Below, in pieces: positions 35,322 to 44,489 of a stretch of DNA of 64,000 nt; positions within the stretch are counted from its first letter, which is position 1, and every line of letters starts with the position of its first letter. The stretch lies in assembly GCA_045616165.1 (NCBI GenBank), contig JAZLGF010000013.1, positions 124,001 through 188,000 on the forward strand, in the 5' to 3' direction. This stretch comes from RGIG5612 sp045616165. Its GTDB lineage: Bacteria > Bacillota > Clostridia > Lachnospirales > Lachnospiraceae. The translations under genes and the position numbers were made by a program. Under the pieces are notes generated by a model. The model saw nothing but the letters and a program-made list of their open reading frames with translations. It was not told the DNA's origin and made no database searches.

Positions 35322-36389
35322 TTATTTAACTAACCACGCTGTCGGACATCTACGAGGGCCAGTAGGAGAATATGGGTGATTGATTATTTCACCTTCCCAT
35401 ACCATTTGTGTCGAAGTTCCTCCGTCCATAGCAGCTGCATTAATTGCACCTTGTTTAAGCATTTCATATGCTAAATCCTTAAATGTTGCTCCTAAAGAGT
35501 CGGTTTGACGACCATCAACAACAAGTAATAAAACAGCACCGTCAGCACGTTGTCCGATAGCTGTACGAGGGTTTTTACCACCACCATAAACAGCTGAATC
35601 AGGAACTTCGTCTATAAGAGCTTCGCCATTCATTACTAAGAAAGGACCTGTATTGTGAACGGTATAAACCGCATCGATAACACCGTATTTATAAATTGCA
35701 TCGTTTAATGATACATTTCCAATAAAGAATTTACCTTCTTTTGTAAAACCTGAAATATGATAAATACTATCCATTCCACTTTGATTATAAACAAATAAGT
35801 CTTCCGGAGCGCAATCGCGATTTCCTTCAGATGAAACTATGCAACCTAAAGGCTGAGCAGTGTAAGCATAACTTCCGCCGTCAACAAAGTCGCCGCCATT
35901 TACTCCACCAATAACACCTTCATATCTATCAGCAATACCAAGTACAGTTAATCCTTGGAATTCACCAAATGATTCTACGTGTCCAAGAAAGACTCGTTTA
36001 GGATCATGAATAATAAGCATTTTACCTCTGTAAGAGCCGCCTACTATATCAACAAGTTCTATTTCGTTAGATACATCTTCAGATACATTGATTTTTGAAG
36101 AATCACTGGTTGTGCCTTCATCTACTTCTGTCATTTTAGAACTGTCTAATATTTTTTGAATTTCGGCATCTTTTAAGAAAATGTGAGGTAGCCATTTCAT
36201 GGCACTTGATTCATCACATGAGTTAACAAAAATAACTTTTGCTGTTTCAGAAGGGCCTTTTTCTAATACAAAAATAGCGCCCAAACAAAGTAGAGCAAGA
36301 AAAGCAATTGTTATTCCAATGGTTGCAAATATTTTGCCTATTACTGAAAAAAAACGTTTTGAACGACTTTTTCTTTGTGAACGTTTCAA
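35322..36389 (-). CDS. Phosphodiester glycosidase (NAGPA-like/DUF2233) family membrane protein
   Basis: A 355-residue protein with an N-terminal basic stretch, one membrane helix (about 15-40) and an extracellular domain of the exopolysaccharide/NAGPA family. Landmarks are GGVNGGDFVDGG, GGGKNPRTAIGQ, LLLVVDGRQ and AAAMDGGTSTQMVW. Members cleave phosphodiester-linked sugars or act in cell-wall polysaccharide handling. The start codon is TTG at 36389, with AGGAG a few bases upstream on the minus strand; no ATG fits. It is followed by the repeat-tail membrane protein gene. Confidence 0.85.
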   Translation of the reverse strand: MKRSQRKSRSKRFFSVIGKIFATIGITIAFLALLCLGAIFVLEKGPSETAKVIFVNSCDESSAMKWLPHIFLKDAEIQKILDSSKMTEVDEGTTSDSSKINVSEDVSNEIELVDIVGGSYRGKMLIIHDPKRVFLGHVESFGEFQGLTVLGIADRYEGVIGGVNGGDFVDGGSYAYTAQPLGCIVSSEGNRDCAPEDLFVYNQSGMDSIYHISGFTKEGKFFIGNVSLNDAIYKYGVIDAVYTVHNTGPFLVMNGEALIDEVPDSAVYGGGKNPRTAIGQRADGAVLLLVVDGRQTDSLGATFKDLAYEMLKQGAINAAAMDGGTSTQMVWEGEIINHPYSPTGPRRCPTAWLVK

Positions 36390-36614
36390 CTTTTATTCTC
36401 CTTATAAAAAATGCACAGTGACATGATTTTACATTATAAATAAGAAAAAGTCTATTAAAAAATATTGAAAATAATGTGTATTTATTTTTTGAATAAGTTA
36501 CAATATTTTTATGCAATTATTAAAATTATTATAAAAATATTATTATGTTTTTATATTTTAAAAATAGTTTTTGATAAAATTAATTCAAATAAAATCAAAT
36601 AGGAGGATTTTTTG

Positions 36615-37481
36615 ATGGCAGAAGTAGTAAAAGGCGCTGATGTTAAAGCTCATTTAATTGAACAGATGAAAGCAAAAATAGAGCAGACAGGTGTTAACCC
36701 ATGCTTAGGTATTTTGCGTGTAGGTGCTAAAGATAGTGATCTATCTTATGAAAAAGGTGTTAAGAAAACTTGCGCTGATGTTGGTATAGAAGTTAAAGTT
36801 TTTGAACTTCCAGAAGATGTTACTCAAGAAGGTTTGGAAACTCAATTTAAGGATATTAACGATGATCCAACAGTTAATGGTATCTTAATGTTCCGCCCAT
36901 TACCAGAACACTTAAATGATCAACCTTTAGTTGAAATGATTAATCCAGAAAAAGATATGGACTGTATGAGCCCTGCTAACTGGGCTAAACTTGCTATGGG
37001 TGATGACAGTGGCTATTTCCCATGTACTGCAGAAGCAGTTATTAAGATTTGTGATTACATGGGCGTAAAGTATGAAGGTGCTAATGCTGTAATTATTGGG
37101 CACAGCCTTGTTGTTGGTCGTCCTGTTGGTTACATGATGATTGCTAGAAATGCATCTGTATCATGGTGCCACGTATTTACAAAAGATACAATCAAGCGTT
37201 GTGAAGAAGCTGATATTATCGTTTGTGCATGTGGTGTTCCTGGGCTTGTAAAAGAAGCACATGTTGCTAAAGCTAATCCTGATTGTGTTGCTATTGATGT
37301 TGGTATTAACTTTGTTGATGGCAAAATGTGTGGTGACTTCGCTTTTGATGAAGTTGAAAAGAAAGTTGCTAAAATTACACCGGTACCTGGCGGTGTTGGT
37401 GCAGTTACAAATTCAATCATGGCTAGTCATGTTGTAAGAGCTGCTGTTAAACAGGCTACAGGCGAAGTATTTAACTTCTAA
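36615..37481 (+). CDS. folD: Methylenetetrahydrofolate dehydrogenase / methenyltetrahydrofolate cyclohydrolase
   Basis: A 288-residue FolD with the substrate Tyr-Lys region SYEKGVKKTC, the RPLPEHL loop, the cofactor motif GHSLVVGRPVGYMM and the ending ITPVPGGVGAVTN. It interconverts methylene-, methenyl- and 10-formyltetrahydrofolate. ATG at 36615 follows AGGAGG; a TTG one codon earlier is less likely. Its stop overlaps the convergent dprA stop by 4 bases. It complements fhs and fchA at 25-27 kb. The 225 bases before it are AT-rich with no clear promoter seen. Confidence 0.95.
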   Translation: MAEVVKGADVKAHLIEQMKAKIEQTGVNPCLGILRVGAKDSDLSYEKGVKKTCADVGIEVKVFELPEDVTQEGLETQFKDINDDPTVNGILMFRPLPEHLNDQPLVEMINPEKDMDCMSPANWAKLAMGDDSGYFPCTAEAVIKICDYMGVKYEGANAVIIGHSLVVGRPVGYMMIARNASVSWCHVFTKDTIKRCEEADIIVCACGVPGLVKEAHVAKANPDCVAIDVGINFVDGKMCGDFAFDEVEKKVAKITPVPGGVGAVTNSIMASHVVRAAVKQATGEVFNF

Positions 37482-38575
37482 TAATTTTTCACAAAGAAAT
37501 TTTTTGAAACTTCTCTGATTAATCCTGAGATTTCAAGATCCATTAAGATTGTGGATATTGATTCAGGATTCAGAGAAGTTTTTTGTATTATTTCTTCTGT
37601 TGAAGTAGGTGAGCTTTCTAAAAGTTCATATACTTTGTATTCATCACTTTCGATATCAAATGGACATGTATCTAATGAAATATTTGTATTTATTGTTGAA
37701 TTTACTTTTTCATATAAATCTGACAATAAGTATTCTGGACTAAGTAAAATTCCTGCGCCATCAGCTATAAGTTGATTGCATCCATCGCTTAAACTATCAG
37801 TGATTTTCCCAGGAAGACAATAGATATCTTTGCCCTGTTCTAAGGCATAACTCGCGGTAACTAATGTGCCGCTTCTTTTTCTTGCTTCCATTATAAGTAT
37901 CTTATCGCTCAGGCCGCTTATTAGACGATTACGAAATGGAAATTGCCAAGGATAAGGAATAGTGCCTAAAGGATATTCAGAAATTATTCCACCATCATTC
38001 ATTATTATTTCATAATAGAGTTCAATATTTTCTCTTGGATAAATAATATCAATTCCACTTCCTAAAACGGCGAAAGTTTTTCCACCAACGTTTAATGCGG
38101 CCTTTGCACTAATCGAATCAATTCCAAGCGCAAGACCACTTATAATTTGGATTTTTTTTGATGCAAGAGATTTTGCAAAGCGAATAGTTTGACTTTTCCC
38201 ATATTCTGAACATGCACGTGCACCTACCATTCCAACACTTAGTAAATTATCATCTGGAAGATTTCCTTTAACATATAATGAATAGGGCATGTTTTTTATT
38301 AGAGAAAGTTTGGCAGGGTAATCTTTAGAATCCGGATAAATAAATTTTACTCCTTCTTTTTTTATTTTTTCTAGAAGTTTTAGATTAGATAAATCCTTTT
38401 TACTTTTTTCAATGTTTTCAATTTCTGTTTTAGAAAGTTTAGTTTCAATTAAGTCTTTTGATGAAGCATTATAAATTTCTTCAGGACTTGAAAAAACATT
38501 AAATAATTTATTGATTTGTTCATTATAAATGTTTTTTATATTGCATAACCAAAACCAGTATTCTTCTTTTGTCAT
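37478..38575 (-). CDS. dprA: DNA-processing protein DprA
   Basis: A 365-residue DprA/Smf with the Rossmann-like core: GMVGARACSEYGKSQT, SGLALGIDSISAKAAL, VLGSGIDIIYPREN and LIMEARKRSGTLVTASYALEQG, then a C-terminal winged-helix part. It loads RecA on incoming single-stranded DNA during transformation. The start ATG at 38575 follows AGGAGG directly. Reading further upstream gives 76 more residues, but these come from the inverted-repeat element and are not part of the gene. comM lies upstream on the same strand. Confidence 0.93.
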   Translation of the reverse strand: MTKEEYWFWLCNIKNIYNEQINKLFNVFSSPEEIYNASSKDLIETKLSKTEIENIEKSKKDLSNLKLLEKIKKEGVKFIYPDSKDYPAKLSLIKNMPYSLYVKGNLPDDNLLSVGMVGARACSEYGKSQTIRFAKSLASKKIQIISGLALGIDSISAKAALNVGGKTFAVLGSGIDIIYPRENIELYYEIIMNDGGIISEYPLGTIPYPWQFPFRNRLISGLSDKILIMEARKRSGTLVTASYALEQGKDIYCLPGKITDSLSDGCNQLIADGAGILLSPEYLLSDLYEKVNSTINTNISLDTCPFDIESDEYKVYELLESSPTSTEEIIQKTSLNPESISTILMDLEISGLIREVSKNFFVKNY

Positions 38576-38599
38576 AATTCCTCCTTTATTTTTCACTAT

Positions 38600-38780
38600 G
38601 TTCCTCGCTCCCGCAGGACATCTCCCATACTTGCGCTCGAATTTACTTAATTTTTTACATTCTTCTTCGATCCCATGTATTGGTTCCGAGCGCGAGCAGG
38701 AGGGCACCATGCAAGCAGGAGGGACCCTATTAGGGGAGGTACCTGCGAAGCATGGGAGATGTCCTGCGGGAGCGAGGAAC
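38600..38780. repeat. 181-bp inverted-repeat element (MITE- or REP-like) between dprA and comM
   Basis: Perfect 29-bp terminal inverted repeats (38600-38628 and 38752-38780; GTTCCTCGCTCCCGCAGGAC and its complement) bound a 123-base centre, markedly GC-richer than the genome. The centre holds further partial inverted repeats and CGAGCGCGAGCAGGAGGG at 38687-38704, which recurs at 54401-54418. No coding capacity of its own is evident; open frames on both strands only reflect the repeat. It looks like a non-autonomous mobile or structured intergenic element. Confidence 0.75.
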
Positions 38781-38802
38781 CCATATACAAGATTTAGAAA
38801 CA

Positions 38803-40326
38803 TTATCTATCAACAAATTGATTTCTATAACTAATTGCCTCAAGAAGATGAGCTTTTTTAATTTCTTTTGAGTCATCTAAGTCAGCAATTGTTCTTGCGA
38901 CTTTTAGAATTTTGTAATAGCCCCGAGCAGACATATTGAACTTTTTATATGCGGTATTTAATAGTTCTTGATTTATACTATCTAACTGACAATATTTTTT
39001 AATTTCGTTTTGATTCATTTGTGAATTAAAAGATATTTTTAAGTTCTTAAAACGTTCATTTTGAATTGCTCTGGCATTTTCTATTAAGCTTCGCATATCT
39101 GATGAACTAAGACCTTTAATTAACGATCCAAAGTCTTTTGTATCTAATCTTTTTGTTCCAACGGTTATATCAACACGATCCAGGATAGGTCCTCTTATTT
39201 TTCCGAAATATTTATTCACATCAGCTTCTGTACATTTACAAAAATTCCTATCAGGATAATAACCGCACTTACAAGGGTTCATTGCCATCACTAGCATAAA
39301 ATCACATGGAAAGTCTACTTGCGCATTTGTTCGAGATATTAATATATGTTTATCTTCAAGAGGTTGACGTAGCATTTCAATTGTACTTTTTTTAAATTCC
39401 GCAACTTCGTCTAAGAATAGAACGCCTTTATTAGCAAGTGTTATTTCGCCGGGTTTGGGATTAGAAGACCCGCCGACTAATGCGGCATCACTTATGCTAT
39501 GATGTGGAGATCTAAAAGGTCTATTTAAGACTAATGATTTTCCATCCAATAAACCGGCAACAGAATATATTTTTGAAACTTCTAGACATTCTTCGATGGA
39601 TAGACGGTTTAATATAGTAGGAATTCTTTTACTTAGCATGCTTTTGCCGGAACCGGGAGGACCAATATATAAAAGATTATGAAAACCACAAACGGCAATC
39701 ATTGTTGCGCGTTTTGCTCCCTCTTGTCCCTTAACATCTATATAATCAAGAGAGCAATCCTTATATGCTTTTTCCAATATAGTTTCTAAGTCATCGTATT
39801 CGCATACAGAATTTAATTTTCCATTTAATAAATCAATTGTATCTTTTAGAGATTTTACAGGTGATACATTTACATTTTTTATTACAGCTGCTTCGTATGC
39901 ATTATTATTAGGCAATATAATGGTTTTAACCTTTTCTTTTTGAGCCATAATTGTTATTGGTAAAATTCCTTTGATAGGATTTATTGTTCCATCTAAACTT
40001 AACTCTCCGATAATTAACGCATCTTTTATTGCTTCTTGGGGTATTTGGCCAATTGCGCAAAGAATTGCAATTGCTATAGGAAGATCAAAACCGGAACCGA
40101 TTTTTCTAAGATTTGCAGGCGAAAGGTTAATTGTTATTTTTCTAGAAGGAAATTCAAAACCGGAATTAGTTATAGCCCTTATAACTCTTTCTTTTGCTTC
40201 TCTTATTTCTGACGAGGGAAGACCAACGATATTAAAATCAGGAAGACCCCCACAGATATCTGCTTCTACATAGACTTTATGTGCATCAATACCACATATG
40301 TCCGCGCATAAAACACGACAAAACAT
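38803..40326 (-). CDS. comM: ComM/YifB family Mg-chelatase-like AAA ATPase
   Basis: A 507-residue YifB/ComM protein. An N-terminal Lon-protease-like domain (about 1-165) precedes a chelatase ATPase with Walker A IGPPGSGKSMLSKR and Walker B GVLFLDEVAEF, a small Cys cluster (CKCGYYPDRNFCKC) and a C-terminal helical domain. ComM promotes branch migration during natural transformation in other bacteria. Grouping with dprA, comEA and comEC supports a competence role. The start ATG follows AAGGAG on the minus strand. Confidence 0.93.
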   Translation of the reverse strand: MFCRVLCADICGIDAHKVYVEADICGGLPDFNIVGLPSSEIREAKERVIRAITNSGFEFPSRKITINLSPANLRKIGSGFDLPIAIAILCAIGQIPQEAIKDALIIGELSLDGTINPIKGILPITIMAQKEKVKTIILPNNNAYEAAVIKNVNVSPVKSLKDTIDLLNGKLNSVCEYDDLETILEKAYKDCSLDYIDVKGQEGAKRATMIAVCGFHNLLYIGPPGSGKSMLSKRIPTILNRLSIEECLEVSKIYSVAGLLDGKSLVLNRPFRSPHHSISDAALVGGSSNPKPGEITLANKGVLFLDEVAEFKKSTIEMLRQPLEDKHILISRTNAQVDFPCDFMLVMAMNPCKCGYYPDRNFCKCTEADVNKYFGKIRGPILDRVDITVGTKRLDTKDFGSLIKGLSSSDMRSLIENARAIQNERFKNLKISFNSQMNQNEIKKYCQLDSINQELLNTAYKKFNMSARGYYKILKVARTIADLDDSKEIKKAHLLEAISYRNQFVDR

Positions 40327-40465
40327 AAAATGTCTCCTTTTATTTAATTATTTTTTAGAAATTATGCCAAGAAAATGGCAACAAGATTTCTTTTAGATTA
40401 GACTATCACTGAAAAAAAATAATGTCAAGGAAGATGAAAAAAATATTTATTTAAAAATAAAAAAA

Positions 40466-40495
40466 TTGACAGAGTGAGTGCTTTCGTGGTATTTA
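40466..40495 (+). promoter_or_regulatory. Predicted promoter of topA
   Basis: Perfect TTGACA (40466-40471), an 18-base spacer and TATTTA (40490-40495), about 50 bases before the topA ATG. Confidence 0.45.
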
Positions 40496-40543
40496 GTTAA
40501 AACTGTGGAAGAAAATATTATTATTCCCGGAAGGAAAACTATT

Positions 40544-42535
40544 ATGTCAAAAAAATTAGTAATCGTGGAATCACCTGCAAAAGTAAAGACTGTAAAGAAG
40601 TATCTTGGCAAAAATTATGACGTTGTTGCTTCAAAAGGACATGTTCGAGATTTGCCAAAGAGCTCATTAGGTATAGACGTTGATAATGATTTTGAACCTA
40701 AATATATCACTATAAGAGGTAAAGGTGATACATTATCAGAACTTAAAAGATTAGCTAAAGAAGCAGATAAAGTATATCTTGCAACAGACCCTGACCGTGA
40801 AGGTGAAGCTATTAGTTGGCATTTATCTAAAGCATTAAATTTAGATGAAAAGAAACAAGCAAGAATAACTTTTAATGAAATTACAAAAACTGCGGTTGCA
40901 GCTTCTCTTAAAAATCCTAGAGAAATTGATATGGATCTTGTCAATGCTCAGCAAGCTAGAAGAAGTCTTGATAGACTTGTTGGTTATGGAATCAGTCCTA
41001 TTCTTTGGGAAAAAGTAAAAAGAGGTTTAAGTGCTGGCCGTGTTCAGTCTGTTGCTCTTCGTATGGTGAATGACAGAGATGCAGAAATTGATGCTTTTGT
41101 TCCAGAAGAATATTGGAATTTAGATGCTGATATAACTATTAAAGGCGAAAAGAAAACTATTGTTGCGAGATTAAATAGTGACAAAAATGGTAAGATAGAT
41201 ATTCATACAAAAGAAGAACTTGATGAAATCTTATCTCTAATAGAAGACAAAACAATGAGTATTTCTGATATTAAAAAATCAGAAAGAGTAAAAAAAGCTC
41301 CATTGCCTTTTGTAACATCATCATTACAACAAGAAGCTTCAAAAGCACTTAACTTTACAACTCTTAAAACTATGAGAGTTGCACAAAGTTTATATGAAGG
41401 AGGTTATATCACATACCTACGTACTGATTCTATTCGTATTTCTGATGAGGCTATTGAAACAGCAAAAGGATTTATTGGAGAAAATTACGGTAAAGATTAT
41501 ATTAGTTATGTAAAAAATACTGTTAAATCAAAAGGTAAAATTCAAGATGCACATGAAGCAATTAGACCTTCTGATATTAATGTTACACCTGAAAAATTAA
41601 AAGATAAGCTTGATAGGGATAATTTTAGATTATATCAACTTATATGGAAAAGATTTGTTGCTAGCAGAATGACAAATGCTGTTTATGAAACAACATCTGT
41701 TTCATTTGATGTTAATGGTTATATTTTTAAGGCTAGTGCATCAAAAGTTAAATTTGATGGTTTTATGAAAGTATATACTTTTGCTGATGATGAAAAAGAA
41801 GAAAAAAATAATACAATCACAAATCTTACACAAGATGATGTTATAACTAATGTAAAATATGATGGCACACAACATTTTACTCAACCACCAGCACACTTTA
41901 CAGAAGCTTCGCTTGTCAAAGCTATGGAAGAAGCAGGTATTGGTAGACCTAGTACATATTCACCAACAATAACTCTTATCCAGGCAAGACATTATGTTCG
42001 TAAAGAAAAGAAAAATATTTTAGTTACTGAACTAGGAAAAGTAGTTAATGATATAATGGTTACAGCATTCCCAACTATTGTTGATACACAGTTTACTGCT
42101 AAAATAGAAGAGAAGCTTGATAACATAGAAGAGGGTAATATTGACTGGAAACAAATTTTAAGAGATTTCTATCCTGGACTTAAAACATCTATTGATAGTG
42201 CAAGAGAAAAACTTGAGAAGATAAAAGTTAAGGATGAAGAAAGTGATATTGTTTGCGATAAATGTGGAAGAATGATGGTTTATAAATTTGGACCTCATGG
42301 TAAGTTTCTTGCTTGTCCAGGATTTCCTGAATGTCGCAATACAATGAGTATTATAGAAAAAGCAAATGTTAAATGTCCTGATTGTGGGCGAGAAATTATA
42401 ATTAGAAAAACTAAAAAAGGTCGTCGCTACTATGGATGTGAAGGTTATCCTGAATGTAAATTCATGTCATGGAATAAACCACAACCTGGAAAAAATGAAA
42501 AAGTTATAATAGAAGATATCGATGAAAAGAAGTAG
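40544..42535 (+). CDS. topA: DNA topoisomerase I
   Basis: A 663-residue type IA topoisomerase. The N-terminal Toprim domain starts KKLVIVESPAKVKT and has the acidic DPDREGEAI. The active-site Tyr is at about 291 in YLRTDS, and two C-terminal Cys4 zinc fingers follow (CDKCGR..CPGFPEC and CPDCGR..CEGYPEC). It relaxes negative supercoils. The ATG at 40544 is chosen because the family starts at this motif; an upstream ATG at 40478 lies in the promoter. The 3' end overlaps the next gene by 14 bases. Confidence 0.96.
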   Translation: MSKKLVIVESPAKVKTVKKYLGKNYDVVASKGHVRDLPKSSLGIDVDNDFEPKYITIRGKGDTLSELKRLAKEADKVYLATDPDREGEAISWHLSKALNLDEKKQARITFNEITKTAVAASLKNPREIDMDLVNAQQARRSLDRLVGYGISPILWEKVKRGLSAGRVQSVALRMVNDRDAEIDAFVPEEYWNLDADITIKGEKKTIVARLNSDKNGKIDIHTKEELDEILSLIEDKTMSISDIKKSERVKKAPLPFVTSSLQQEASKALNFTTLKTMRVAQSLYEGGYITYLRTDSIRISDEAIETAKGFIGENYGKDYISYVKNTVKSKGKIQDAHEAIRPSDINVTPEKLKDKLDRDNFRLYQLIWKRFVASRMTNAVYETTSVSFDVNGYIFKASASKVKFDGFMKVYTFADDEKEEKNNTITNLTQDDVITNVKYDGTQHFTQPPAHFTEASLVKAMEEAGIGRPSTYSPTITLIQARHYVRKEKKNILVTELGKVVNDIMVTAFPTIVDTQFTAKIEEKLDNIEEGNIDWKQILRDFYPGLKTSIDSAREKLEKIKVKDEESDIVCDKCGRMMVYKFGPHGKFLACPGFPECRNTMSIIEKANVKCPDCGREIIIRKTKKGRRYYGCEGYPECKFMSWNKPQPGKNEKVIIEDIDEKK

Positions 42536-43805
42536 AAGAAATTATTTTATTAGAATAGTTGTTATCTTAGCATTCACTGCAGCAATTATTTTTTGCGCAA
42601 TGCTTATTAGACCTACAAGTACAGAAAAAATCGATTCAGAAGATGATATTGCTGAAAGCCATGACTTAATTCTTTGGTATTATGATCCTGTTTTTGAAAA
42701 TTATACTCAGGAATTAAAAGAAGATTATTTTAGAACTACAGGCCTTAAAATTGAATGTAAATTAGTAAGTGCAGTTGAATTTTTTGAGAATATTAATAAG
42801 CTAAATGTAGAGAAAGATGAGAATGCTCCAGATTTATATATAGTTGAAAGCACAAAACTTGAACAAGCATATCTAGGTTCTGTTGCAAAAGAAAATACGG
42901 ATACATCAACATATAATTTGGCTCATTTTGCTAAAACATCACTTAATGCTTCTACTTGCAATGAAAAATTAGTTGCATATCCTTTTGCATTTGATGTTGG
43001 TCTTTTAGTGTACAATACTGATTTCCAGATTGATCCACCAAATTCTTTTGATGAGATATTAACATCATCAGCATCATTTATTAAAGATGATAGATCATCT
43101 ATTGATATGGTTGCACTTTTTGATCCAAATAGTTTGATTTCTAATTTCGAATTTATTGGTGCTTATTTAAATATTGGCGGAGAATATGGTGATAATTCTA
43201 AAGAAATTAATACAAACAGCGAAGAATTGCAACAAGCACTTAGCTATTATAAACAATTTGCCTCAAAAGTTAAAATTGATAAGGATACTGTAACCTATGA
43301 CTTAGTTGAAAACAGTTTTGTTTTCTCGCGTTGTACAACAGCAATAATTAATTGTTCTACATTAGCCGCTCTTAATCGTCAAAAGACGAATTATAAAATA
43401 GCACAAATGCCACCACTTAACGATACTCTGGAATCTAAAGCTTTATCTACGACATGGTGTGTTTGTGTAAATCCAATTTCTAAAAACACCCAAACAGCGG
43501 AAAGTTTAGCTAAATATATGACATATGAAAATATTAATTATATTTATGATTTAACAGGTCTTATAAGCTGTAAGAGAGTTTATCAAGAAGAAAACGGTTT
43601 CCAGGACGCTTACACACAATATGAGAATTCTTATTCATTACCAAAAATGATTGAAACTCAAGAAATATGGAAAGATCTAAAATTGATGCTTAATAGCGTT
43701 TGGGGTGATACTTCATCCGAATCGGCCCTTGAAAAATTTAATGATTCACTTAATAAAGCTCTTTCGACAAGAACAAGTAACTCAGTAAATTCTGAATCTA
43801 AATAA
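42522..43805 (+). CDS. Orphan extracellular solute-binding protein (family 1-like), membrane-anchored
   Basis: The 427-residue product has a basic start and a hydrophobic N-terminal helix (about 10-29) without a clear lipobox, then a periplasmic-binding-like domain (LILWYYDPVFENYTQELKED, VAYPFAFDVGLLVYNT and the AESLAKYMTYENI region). This pattern fits sugar-type ABC binding proteins. No permease or ATPase gene lies nearby. It overlaps topA by 14 bases, so it is probably cotranscribed with it. Ligand unknown. Confidence 0.75.
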   Translation: MKRSRRNYFIRIVVILAFTAAIIFCAMLIRPTSTEKIDSEDDIAESHDLILWYYDPVFENYTQELKEDYFRTTGLKIECKLVSAVEFFENINKLNVEKDENAPDLYIVESTKLEQAYLGSVAKENTDTSTYNLAHFAKTSLNASTCNEKLVAYPFAFDVGLLVYNTDFQIDPPNSFDEILTSSASFIKDDRSSIDMVALFDPNSLISNFEFIGAYLNIGGEYGDNSKEINTNSEELQQALSYYKQFASKVKIDKDTVTYDLVENSFVFSRCTTAIINCSTLAALNRQKTNYKIAQMPPLNDTLESKALSTTWCVCVNPISKNTQTAESLAKYMTYENINYIYDLTGLISCKRVYQEENGFQDAYTQYENSYSLPKMIETQEIWKDLKLMLNSVWGDTSSESALEKFNDSLNKALSTRTSNSVNSESK

Positions 43806-43829
43806 TTTTACAAATTTATTACAGAATTA

Positions 43830-43858
43830 TTGCAAACCTAATAAAAATTTTGTAAAAT
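43830..43858 (+). promoter_or_regulatory. Predicted promoter of comEA
   Basis: TTGCAA (43830-43835), 17-base spacer and TAAAAT (43853-43858), about 40 bases before the comEA start. Confidence 0.45.
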
Positions 43859-43896
43859 ACATTAGTCAGAGGTTCTTTTCCTATACGGAGGAGAAC

Positions 43897-44487
43897 ATGA
43901 AAAAGAAAAAAATAATAAGAGTTTTATTTATTGGAGTTATTGTTATTTGCACAGGTATTATTTTTAGTTGCTCTATTAAGAGCAAAAAAACAAAAACTCT
44001 TTTAGATGAAAAAAATACCGAGGATACAAATAAAGAAACTGAAAGTATAGACGATGAAAACTTATTAAAGTTATGTATTCATGTATGCGGATCAGTTAAT
44101 AATCCAGGTGTTTATTATTTAGATAATGGCATGCGAATTCATGATGCGATTTTAGCTGCTGGCGGATTTAGCAAGGAAGCTAATCAGCAATATCTTAATC
44201 TTGCTAAGCCGTTAACTGACGGGGAACAAATATATATTCCGTCGAATAGTGAAGTAGCTTCAAATGAATTTGCAAATAGTTCGGCTCTTAATGACGGTCT
44301 TGTAAATATAAATAATGCTTCGATGGAAGAATTAAAAACATTACCAGGCATAGGAGATGTTAAGGCAAATGCTATTATTTCTTACAGAGAAGATGTTGGG
44401 AAATTTTCCAGCATTGACGATATAAAAAATGTTGCAGGAATAAAAGATAGTTCCTACGAAAAAATTAAGGATTATATTAAGGTGTAA
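43897..44487 (+). CDS. comEA: Competence protein ComEA (SLBB + helix-hairpin-helix DNA receptor)
   Basis: A 196-residue protein with an N-terminal membrane or lipoprotein signal (IIFSCS), an SLBB-like domain (IHVCGSVNNPGVYYLDNG, then LTDGEQIYIPS) and the C-terminal HhH pair VNINNASMEELKTLPGIGD..KANAIISYRE. ComEA binds double-stranded DNA outside the membrane for uptake. RBS GGAGGAG. comEC is not adjacent but follows a two-component system and a GerMN lipoprotein, about 3 kb on. Confidence 0.93.
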   Translation: MKKKKIIRVLFIGVIVICTGIIFSCSIKSKKTKTLLDEKNTEDTNKETESIDDENLLKLCIHVCGSVNNPGVYYLDNGMRIHDAILAAGGFSKEANQQYLNLAKPLTDGEQIYIPSNSEVASNEFANSSALNDGLVNINNASMEELKTLPGIGDVKANAIISYREDVGKFSSIDDIKNVAGIKDSSYEKIKDYIKV

Positions 44488-44489
44488 GT

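Noticed and set aside
38576..38803. 76-residue N-terminal extension of DprA, and an opposite-strand frame over 38529-38834
   Set aside because: Both are translations of the inverted-repeat element; DprA has a strong AGGAGG and ATG at 38575 where the family normally begins.
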